From Clostridia bacterium (GTDB lineage Bacteria; Bacillota; Clostridia; Oscillospirales; Acutalibacteraceae), in contig JAKSQQ010000009.1 in NCBI GenBank assembly GCA_024404015.1, positions 1 to 37,753 on the forward strand: 37,753 nt of DNA, in the 5' to 3' direction. Below, piece by piece: positions 31,713 through 37,753 of this stretch. The notes beneath the pieces are model-generated. The model worked only from the letters and a program-made list of their open reading frames with translations, was not told the origin of the DNA and did no database searches. A program made the position numbers and the translations under genes. The first letter of the stretch is position 1. Each line of letters begins with the position of its first letter.

Positions 31713-32750
31713 TTATGCGGCTGTATTTTCTATTACGGAAGCAATGCTTGTAATCAATCCGCCGGACTGCTCCGCAGCATCAACAAGGGTGGAGCAATCA
31801 AAATCATTCAGGGCAATCTCAAAAACGTAATCAGTCAGATAATTACCCGTAAAATAATCTCTGCCTCTGATAACGATTTTATCTCTGTAAATATCGAATT
31901 CCATACCCTGTCCCTGTGCCTTATATCCGGCACGGTTGTTTTCACCGAGGGAAGGAACGTTGATGCACTTGACACCCGACTGTGTTACTACGCTGCCGAA
32001 GTCTATAAAGGGATTGTTGCCTTTAAGTCCCTTGTGAAGGTGACCGCTGACATAGTAGGTATTCTTATACTGTCTCATAAGCTTTTCTATTGTTGCAGAG
32101 GTGGAAATATTGAGGCATCCGCCGGGAGCAACGATGGGCCAGAGGATTGCGTTGCCGTGAGCCCACATAAGAGGCCAATGACAAATTACGAAGCAGGGTC
32201 TGCCGTCGGCTGCACCCGAAGCAAGCTCTTTACCGAGGAAATCAATCTGTTCATTTGTGATTTTACAGATATTTGAGCCGTTACCTTCATCACCGAGAAT
32301 GATGACTTTTATACCGCCCATATCAACGGAATAATAAATCTTGTCGCTGTCCATTCCGAGAGCGGCATTTCTGCCGGCAATCTGATTTGCTCTGCAGGGA
32401 CCGCTGGGATCAAGCTGGCCCATATCGTGGTTACCGGTGGCGATTGCAAGATTTTCAATAGTGCAATACTCGTCAAGCATACGATAAAAATCCTTAATCT
32501 GCTGAGGTTCGCCGTGATTTGTAATATCACCTGCAATAATAAGGCCGTCAGTTGTATCCTTTTCGGAGGAAATCAACTCAAGTGCCTTTATAAAATTCTC
32601 GTCGTTGTCGTTTTTTGAGATATGGGTATCGGAAAGAACCGCAAATCTGTAAATGGGTCCGTCTTCAAATGCGTAAACTGCCGGGGAGCAAACGGAGTAT
32701 AAAATAACCGCCGAAATCAGAACGCACAATGCCTTTTTAATCTTTTTCAT
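31713..32750 (-). CDS. Exported calcineurin-like metallophosphoesterase
   Basis: 345 residues. A signal peptide (M-K-K-I-K-K, hydrophobic core 8-22, likely cut after A-V-Y-A) precedes the phosphoesterase domain. Metal motifs in order: S-D41-T-H43, A-G-D-I-T-N-H-G, G-N-H-D, I-C-H-W and G-H-L-H-K-G. It should hydrolyse phosphomonoesters or diesters outside the cell; the substrate is unknown. ATG 32750 follows AGGAGG. First gene of the three-gene minus-strand unit, with a promoter at 32781-32809. Confidence 0.9.
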   Translation of the reverse strand: MKKIKKALCVLISAVILYSVCSPAVYAFEDGPIYRFAVLSDTHISKNDNDENFIKALELISSEKDTTDGLIIAGDITNHGEPQQIKDFYRMLDEYCTIENLAIATGNHDMGQLDPSGPCRANQIAGRNAALGMDSDKIYYSVDMGGIKVIILGDEGNGSNICKITNEQIDFLGKELASGAADGRPCFVICHWPLMWAHGNAILWPIVAPGGCLNISTSATIEKLMRQYKNTYYVSGHLHKGLKGNNPFIDFGSVVTQSGVKCINVPSLGENNRAGYKAQGQGMEFDIYRDKIVIRGRDYFTGNYLTDYVFEIALNDFDCSTLVDAAEQSGGLITSIASVIENTAA

Positions 32751-32780
32751 TTTTCTTCCTCCTGAAACATAGTGGTTGTC

Positions 32781-32809
32781 ATTTTAACACATTTTGCCCC
32801 GAATGTCTA
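32781..32809 (-). promoter_or_regulatory. Promoter of the metallophosphoesterase operon
   Basis: On the minus strand TAGACA (complement of 32804-32809), a 17-base spacer and TAAAAT (complement of 32781-32786), about 30 bases before the start codon. Confidence 0.55.
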
Positions 32810-32857
32810 TATGTAAAATTCTTTTTGGTAATAATAATTATTATTTCTTGATAAATA

Positions 32858-32886
32858 TTGATTTTTTATATGAATGGTAGTATAAT
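32858..32886 (+). promoter_or_regulatory. Promoter of the dihydrodipicolinate-synthase-family gene
   Basis: TTGATT (32858-32863), a 17-base spacer and a perfect TATAAT (32881-32886). A small palindrome GCGA-AATA-TCGC follows within the predicted 5' leader and may be a regulatory site. Confidence 0.7.
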
Positions 32887-32930
32887 CGCACTGATAATGG
32901 CGAAATATCGCAGATAGAAGGTTAATATCT

Positions 32931-33821
32931 ATGTCCTATAATGAATTTGCCGGTGTTTATTCTCTTATTCTCACCACCTTCAACGAGGATTTATCCGTTG
33001 ATTACAGAGCTTATGAAGAATATGTAAGCTGGCAGGCATCCTTCAAGCCCCAGCATCTTTTTGCCAACTGCGGCTCATCCGAAATGACCGCACTTACCGC
33101 AGAAGAAAGAATCAAGCTGGCAGGTCTTGCAGTTAAAAATTCACTTGGTGTCCCCGTTTATGCAACGGCAAACCTTGCTTACGACAGAGAAAAAGAGCTT
33201 GAAGAAATGAAAGCTCTTGAGCAGCAGGGCGTTACGGGCCTTGTATTCGTTTCCAAGGGTATGGGAAACAAACCCGAAGAGCAGTATGAATATCTTGCAG
33301 AGCTCTCAACTCACACGAAGCTTCCCATCATTCTCTATGAATTCCCCGGCATGAGCCCTCATCTTATGGACGCATCCGTTTACGGTAAGCTTGTTGAAAC
33401 AGGCAGATTCATGGGTATCAAGGATACCACCTGCCGTCTTGAAACAATCAAGGAAAAAATCGCAGTTCAGGGCGATTCCAACGTACTTCAGGCAAATATC
33501 CCCTTCCTTTACGATTCATACGAAGCAGGTGCAAGAGGCGTTGTAGCCACACCCACCACCTGCGGAGCAGACCTTTTTGTAAAGATGTGGGACGAATGGG
33601 TAAAGGGTGACAAGAAGGCCGCAAGAGAAACCTATAATCAGATTATTCTCCTTGATAACGCCATTGACAGCGGCTTCAACGCAAGTGCAAAATATCTCTG
33701 TATCTGCAGAGGCGTCAACATGAAGTGCATCAACAGAAGCAAGCAGCAGCTCTCACCCGCAAGGAAAAGATCCATTGAGGCATACGTTGAATGGGCAACC
33801 TCATCGGGTATCCTTAAATAA
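32931..33821 (+). CDS. Dihydrodipicolinate synthase/N-acetylneuraminate lyase family aldolase
   Basis: 296 residues, a class I aldolase TIM barrel. The Schiff-base lysine K164 is in M-G-I-K-D-T-T, the catalytic Tyr Y136 in I-L-Y-E-F-P-G, and the N-terminal C-G-S-S-E-M-T-A-L-T replaces the G-T-T-G-E-x-x-x-L of true DapA. That change means the substrate may not be aspartate semialdehyde; sugar-acid or sialic-acid-like aldolases of the family are possible. It is not placed next to lysine genes. ATG 32931 has AAGG upstream. The PP2C gene follows 23 bases later and may share the transcript. Confidence 0.85.
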   Translation: MSYNEFAGVYSLILTTFNEDLSVDYRAYEEYVSWQASFKPQHLFANCGSSEMTALTAEERIKLAGLAVKNSLGVPVYATANLAYDREKELEEMKALEQQGVTGLVFVSKGMGNKPEEQYEYLAELSTHTKLPIILYEFPGMSPHLMDASVYGKLVETGRFMGIKDTTCRLETIKEKIAVQGDSNVLQANIPFLYDSYEAGARGVVATPTTCGADLFVKMWDEWVKGDKKAARETYNQIILLDNAIDSGFNASAKYLCICRGVNMKCINRSKQQLSPARKRSIEAYVEWATSSGILK

Positions 33822-33844
33822 TTCTCCACAAAGGAGCAGAATAT

Positions 33845-35320
33845 ATGAAAAAAATCAGTGCAAACGTCTGTGCCGTTACACACGCAGGCAGAGTACGTAA
33901 AGAAAATGAAGATAACTACAGTCTCAACGGTCGTCTGACCACCGGTGACCTTAAGAAAGGCAGTGCCTACGTTCAGAAAATGGCAGAGCCCTTCCACCTG
34001 GCGGTATGTGACGGTATGGGAGGCGAAAGCTTCGGCGAAATCGCTTCCGGCATTGCAGTTGATTCAATAGCAAAGAGTGCCGCGGGTATCTACAACAGCG
34101 GTGAAGACTATGCCTTTGCCATTGCCAATGCTCTTGACGATGCAAATTCAAAAATCTGCAGTGAGATTTCAGCCAGAGGCGCCAGAATGGGCACCACCCT
34201 TGCGGCAATCTATGCAGTAAAGGGCAAGGCAATCTGTGTAAGCATGGGCGATACGAGAATTTATCATTTCTCAAACGGCATTCTCAAGCAGATGAGCTTT
34301 GACCACACCCACGCCCAGCAGTTCGTTGACGCAGGTGCGGCCACAATGTCCGAAATCAACACCATTCCCGATGCAAAGCATCTTACAAAGCATCTGGGTG
34401 TATTCCCCGAGGAAGCTCCTCTTTCACCCGGTGTCAGCGTAATTGACGATATTGAAAACGGCGACGTAATTCTTCTTTGCAGCGACGGTCTTACCGATAT
34501 GCTTACGGACGATGAGATTTCTCTCATTATCTCAGGCGGTGAAAACGCTCAGGACGTTACGGGTAAGCTTATCCGCAAGGCACTTGAAAAAGGCGGCAAG
34601 GACAACGTTACCGTAGTCACCGCTTTCGTCAGCGTTGAGGATACCGCTATCTTCGTTCCCATTGCAGAAGCAATGGTAGGCGATGGTGCAAACTATGAGG
34701 AAGAGTACCGCAATTCCTACGGTGCAAACGTTCCCTACGGCTATGAAAATAATGATTCACCCTATGCAAATGCAGATGCATCGGCAGCCGAAAAGCCCGT
34801 TGACATCATCAGATTGGTAAAGATAGGTGCAATAGTTGTAGTAAGCATTATCGTTTTGCTTGCAGGTGCAATCATCATCAAAGGCGCAATTGACAAGAAC
34901 AGAGAAAAGGAAGAGGAAGCGGATACTACCGTCTCCACTACCACCACAACAACGGAATACAGCACCGATTCAAGTCTGCTGACCACCACTACCGAGCCCA
35001 CAGAGACGGAAAGTGAAACAGAGACGGAAACCGAGACCACCTATTCCACCACAAGATACAGAACAACAACCTATAGGAAGACCACAAAGAAGCCCACCAC
35101 CGCGGCACCCTCAACGGGAACAACCGCTCCCTCAACCTCGTCAACTAATTCCACGTCGGCACCCGTAAGTGATCCCACTTCATCAACCGGCACGTCATCT
35201 TCGTCAACTCCCTCAAGTGAATCTTCGTCGGCAACCTCGTCCACACAGGCGTCCACGACGGAATCCACAACGGGTCAGACTATTCCCGCAGACCCCAACC
35301 TGGGTACAACGGTTCAGTAA
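33845..35320 (+). CDS. PP2C-type Ser/Thr phosphatase with membrane anchor and Thr/Ser-rich tail
   Basis: 491 residues. The N-terminal PP2C domain (1-about 265) shows R-K-E-N-E-D-N-Y, A-V-C-D-G-M-G-G, M-G-T-T-L-A-A-I, M-G-D-T-R-I-Y, S-D-G-L-T-D and D-N-V-T-V-V, with the metal-binding Asp residues in place. It dephosphorylates Ser/Thr targets of Hanks-type kinases. A linker leads to one membrane helix (about 327-349), then an outside tail of about 130 residues that is almost all Thr, Ser, Glu and Pro. The catalytic domain is thus inside and a mucin-like tail outside, mirroring PASTA kinases. ATG 33845 follows AAAGGAG. No kinase partner gene is next to it. Confidence 0.9.
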   Translation: MKKISANVCAVTHAGRVRKENEDNYSLNGRLTTGDLKKGSAYVQKMAEPFHLAVCDGMGGESFGEIASGIAVDSIAKSAAGIYNSGEDYAFAIANALDDANSKICSEISARGARMGTTLAAIYAVKGKAICVSMGDTRIYHFSNGILKQMSFDHTHAQQFVDAGAATMSEINTIPDAKHLTKHLGVFPEEAPLSPGVSVIDDIENGDVILLCSDGLTDMLTDDEISLIISGGENAQDVTGKLIRKALEKGGKDNVTVVTAFVSVEDTAIFVPIAEAMVGDGANYEEEYRNSYGANVPYGYENNDSPYANADASAAEKPVDIIRLVKIGAIVVVSIIVLLAGAIIIKGAIDKNREKEEEADTTVSTTTTTTEYSTDSSLLTTTTEPTETESETETETETTYSTTRYRTTTYRKTTKKPTTAAPSTGTTAPSTSSTNSTSAPVSDPTSSTGTSSSSTPSSESSSATSSTQASTTESTTGQTIPADPNLGTTVQ

Positions 35321-35334
35321 GTATTTTCATCCGA

Positions 35335-35374
35335 AGCAGAAGCTCCGAAACGGGCTTCTGCTTTATATTTTTTC
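35335..35374 (+). terminator. Terminator of the PP2C unit
   Basis: AGCAGAAGC (35335-35343) pairs with GCTTCTGCT (35354-35362), followed by TTATATTTTTT. Confidence 0.85.
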
Positions 35375-35500
35375 GGTCTTTTCTGTATCTCTCTTGCTAA
35401 ACTCCGGGAGAAAATATATAATAGTCAGGTAACCGATGATTTTTAGTAAAAAAACAAAAAAATTCCCTTCAAAAAAAATAAATTATGTCGTAATTTTATC

Positions 35501-35529
35501 TTGTTGACATATACGCACGATGATATAAT
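35501..35529 (+). promoter_or_regulatory. Promoter of the CofE-like/GMP synthase unit
   Basis: TTGTTG (35501-35506), a 17-base spacer and a perfect TATAAT (35524-35529). A perfect TTGACA also starts at 35504 but with only 14 bases of spacing. An upstream A/T-rich stretch could act as an UP element. Confidence 0.65.
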
Positions 35530-35563
35530 GAACCGTATTTTTCAGATTGAAAGGATGAGATCC

Positions 35564-36754
35564 ATGGAAAGAAAAGTAGGCACAATCTCCAGAGGAATTC
35601 GTTGCCCTATCATTCGTCAGGGTGATGATCTCCCCGCAATCGTAGCAAGCAGCGTAATTGAAGCTGCACAGAGTGAGGGCTTTGAGCTTCGCGACAAGGA
35701 CGTAGTAGCAGTTACCGAGTCCATCGTTGCAAGAAGCCAGGGAAACTATGCATCAGTTGAAAACATTGCCGCAGACGTTAAGGCAAAGCTCGGCGGCGGT
35801 ACAATCGGTGTTATTCTTCCCATACTTTCCAGAAACCGTTTTGCAATCTGCCTTAAGGGTATTGCAATGGGCGCAAAGAAAGTTGTCCTTATGCTCAGTT
35901 ACCCCAGTGACGAAGTAGGTAACGCTCTTCTCACCTACGACCAGCTTGACGAAGCAGGCATCAATCCTTACAGCGACGTACTCACACTTGAAAAGTATCG
36001 TGAGCTTTTCGGTGAAAACATTCACGAATTCACGGGCGTTGACTACGTAGCATATTACTCAGAGGTTATCAAGTCTGCCGGTGCAGAGGTAGAGATTATT
36101 TTCGCAAATAACCCCAGAGTAATCCTTAACTACACAGACTGCGTTCTTACCTGTGACATTCACACAAGAGCAAGAACAAAGAGAATCCTCAAGGCAGCAG
36201 GTGCAAAAATCGTTTGCGGTCTTGACGACATTATGACCGCATCGATTGACGGCAGCGGCTTCAACGCAGACTACGGTCTTCTCGGCTCAAACAAATCCAC
36301 GGAAGATAAAATCAAGCTTTTCCCCAAGGACTGCGATACCTTCGTAAAGGCAACCCAGAAGCTCCTTGTTGAAGCAACAGGCAAAAACATTGAGGTTATG
36401 GTTTACGGTGACGGTGCATTCAAGGATCCCCAGGGTAAAATCTGGGAGCTTGCAGACCCCGTTGTTTCTCCCGGTTATACAGACGGTCTCTGCGGTACAC
36501 CCAACGAGCTCAAGCTCAAGTACCTTGCAGATAACGATTTCAAGAGTCTTTCCGGCGACGAACTCAAGGAAGCAATTTCAAAGAAGATTTCCGAGAAGTC
36601 AGGCAGTCTCGTAGGCAACATGGCATCTCAGGGTACTACCCCCAGAAAGTACACAGACCTTATCGGCTCACTCTGCGACCTTACCAGCGGCTCAGGTGAC
36701 AAGGGTACACCCGTTGTACTTATTCAGGGTTACTTTGACAACTACACCAACTGA
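35564..36754 (+). CDS. Coenzyme F420-0:L-glutamate ligase (CofE)-like protein
   Basis: 396 residues from ATG 35564, chosen because AAAGGA lies eight bases before it and because the upstream part of the frame contains the promoter. The first 60 residues, with G-T-I-S-R-G-I-R-C-P-I-I-R-Q-G-D-D and the segment R-D-K-D-V-V-A-V-T-E-S-I-V-A-R, match the CofE fold; G-S-N-K-S-T-E-D-K and G-D-G-A-F-K-D-P follow. CofE adds glutamates to F420-0 in methanogens and actinobacteria. Clostridia generally lack F420 (background knowledge), so the real substrate of this longer version is unknown. Probably co-transcribed with the GMP synthase subunit gene, which starts 16 bases later. Confidence 0.82.
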   Translation: MERKVGTISRGIRCPIIRQGDDLPAIVASSVIEAAQSEGFELRDKDVVAVTESIVARSQGNYASVENIAADVKAKLGGGTIGVILPILSRNRFAICLKGIAMGAKKVVLMLSYPSDEVGNALLTYDQLDEAGINPYSDVLTLEKYRELFGENIHEFTGVDYVAYYSEVIKSAGAEVEIIFANNPRVILNYTDCVLTCDIHTRARTKRILKAAGAKIVCGLDDIMTASIDGSGFNADYGLLGSNKSTEDKIKLFPKDCDTFVKATQKLLVEATGKNIEVMVYGDGAFKDPQGKIWELADPVVSPGYTDGLCGTPNELKLKYLADNDFKSLSGDELKEAISKKISEKSGSLVGNMASQGTTPRKYTDLIGSLCDLTSGSGDKGTPVVLIQGYFDNYTN

Positions 36755-36770
36755 TAAAGGAGAGATAATT

Positions 36771-37751
36771 ATGCAGAGTAACGTAAGACCCGATGATATG
36801 GTTCGTATCACCAATTCCCGGCTTGCTCAGAAATTCATTGACGAGCAGGTAGCCGAAATCAAGACACAGGTCGGTGACGGCAAGGTTCTCCTGGCTCTCT
36901 CCGGCGGTGTTGATTCATCCGTAGTAGCGGCACTTCTTATTAAAGCAATCGGCAAGCAGCTCACCTGCGTTCACGTTAACCACGGTCTTCTCCGTAAGGG
37001 CGAGCCCGAGCAGGTAATCGAAGTATTCGGCAAGCAGCTTGACGCTAACCTTATTTACATTGACGCAACAGACAGATTCCTTGATAAGCTTGCAGGCGTT
37101 TCCGACCCCGAAACAAAGCGTAAGATTATCGGCAAGGAATTCATAGACGTATTTGCCGAGGAGGCACACAAGCTTGAGGGCGTTAAGTTCCTTGCTCAGG
37201 GAACTATCTATCCCGACATACTTGAAAGCCACGGCGTAAAGGCACATCACAACGTAGGCGGTCTCCCCGAAGACCTTGACTTTGAACTTGTTGAGCCCGT
37301 CAAGCTTCTCTTCAAGGACGAAGTAAGAGTTGTAGGCAAAGAACTGGGTCTTCCCGACAACATGGTTTACCGTCAGCCCTTCCCCGGTCCCGGCCTGGGT
37401 GTTCGCTGTGTCGGTGCAATCACCAGAGACAGACTTGAAGCAGTCCGCGAAAGCGATGCCATCCTCCGTGAGGAATTTGACATTGCAGGTCTCAACACAA
37501 AGGTATGGCAGTATTTCACCGTTGTACCTCCCTTTACCTCAACAGGTATCAAGGACGGCAAGCGTACGGACAATTGGCCCGTAATCATCCGTGCCGTAAA
37601 TTCAGTTGACGCTACCGCCGCTACTCCCGAGGAAATCCCCTATGAGGTTCTCTTCAAAATCCGTGACCGTATCTTCAAAGAGGTCAAGGGTGTAAACCGT
37701 GTCCTTTACGACATCAGCACAAAAGAACCCGCTACAATCGAATACGAATAA
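36771..37751 (+). CDS. guaA: GMP synthase ATP-pyrophosphatase subunit (no glutaminase domain)
   Basis: 326 residues. The PP-loop S-G-G-V-D-S-S-V (near residue 48), A-Q-G-T-I-Y-P-D, H-H-N-V-G-G-L-P, Y-R-Q-P-F-P-G-P-G-L-G-V-R and the end Y-D-I-S-T-K-E-P-A-T-I-E match the C-terminal two thirds of bacterial GuaA: it adenylates XMP and aminates it to GMP. The N-terminal class I glutaminase domain of the usual about 510-residue enzyme is absent. The start is ATG 36771 with AAAGGAG seven bases upstream, and the preceding gene ends at 36754, so this is not a truncated reading. It therefore resembles the two-subunit form best known from archaea; ammonia must come from a separate glutaminase or be taken directly. 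The stop is at 37749-37751. Confidence 0.93.
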   Translation: MQSNVRPDDMVRITNSRLAQKFIDEQVAEIKTQVGDGKVLLALSGGVDSSVVAALLIKAIGKQLTCVHVNHGLLRKGEPEQVIEVFGKQLDANLIYIDATDRFLDKLAGVSDPETKRKIIGKEFIDVFAEEAHKLEGVKFLAQGTIYPDILESHGVKAHHNVGGLPEDLDFELVEPVKLLFKDEVRVVGKELGLPDNMVYRQPFPGPGLGVRCVGAITRDRLEAVRESDAILREEFDIAGLNTKVWQYFTVVPPFTSTGIKDGKRTDNWPVIIRAVNSVDATAATPEEIPYEVLFKIRDRIFKEVKGVNRVLYDISTKEPATIEYE

Positions 37752-37753
37752 TA

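Noticed and set aside
34921..35290. Repeat array or CRISPR-like region
   Set aside because: The repetition comes from Thr/Ser/Glu codons in the PP2C tail; there are no regular repeat-spacer units. I saw no CRISPR array anywhere in the window.
36696..36770. Longer start for the GMP synthase subunit
   Set aside because: The frame extends upstream to 36696 but overlaps the CofE-like gene; ATG 36771 has a strong AAAGGAG site and matches the family start.

Overview
The window looks like the chromosome of a low-to-mid GC Gram-positive anaerobe of the Clostridia, probably Oscillospiraceae/Ruminococcaceae-like. That assignment is an inference. It rests on AGGAGG ribosome binding sites, TTGACA-N17-TATAAT promoters, intrinsic terminators after most units, a glycyl-radical pyruvate formate-lyase with its activase, a meso-diaminopimelate dehydrogenase, a group I biotin ligase and genes resembling clostridial families. 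The chromosomal genes (from about 8.7 kb) use CCC for proline heavily. The first 4 kb is AT-richer.

Region 1 (1-8.4 kb) is accessory DNA. It starts inside a WYL-domain regulator, followed on the same strand by a uracil-DNA-glycosylase-like protein and an HD-domain dNTP triphosphohydrolase. A lone DUF6076-like zinc-knuckle protein lies on the opposite strand. Then comes a compact replication/integration module: a CHC2 zinc-finger primase-like protein, an SF3 (P4/D5-type) helicase, a repeat-rich gap that could be an origin, a small excisionase-like protein and a tyrosine integrase ending 98 bp from the 3' end of an initiator tRNA-fMet gene. This is the layout of a small integrative element or phage satellite. 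No capsid, tail or relaxase gene is visible, and the left end is not in the window. The regulator/glycosylase/dNTPase trio is the best candidate here for an undescribed anti-phage cassette.

Region 2 (8.4-19.4 kb) is chromosomal. It holds a biotin ligase operon (possibly with an ATT start), a LUD-domain protein with paired operator-like repeats, an unlisted 27-residue membrane microprotein with its own promoter and terminator, ddh, a glutaminase-A-like protein, an alpha/beta hydrolase, and pflB-pflA behind a structured leader that ends in a strong terminator. The leader resembles the pfl/ZTP riboswitch but is diverged.

Region 3 (19.4-32.8 kb) is dense in hydrolases and transporters: an SGNH hydrolase, an SLC13-like carrier, a GH99-like glycosidase, a glycerophosphodiesterase, a zinc-ribbon membrane protein, a GPH-type symporter, a ChbG-like deacetylase, a PI-PLC X-domain protein and a large CXC-rich alpha/beta hydrolase. 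Facing it are a diacylglycerol kinase-like enzyme, an aldose epimerase and an exported metallophosphoesterase. Most of these enzymes lack signal peptides, so together they look like an intracellular pathway for imported glycolipid or glycerophosphodiester material.

Region 4 (32.9-37.75 kb) has a dihydrodipicolinate-synthase-family aldolase followed by a membrane-anchored PP2C phosphatase with a long Thr/Ser tail. It ends with a CofE-like (F420-0:glutamate ligase family) protein followed by a GMP synthase ATP-pyrophosphatase subunit without a glutaminase domain.
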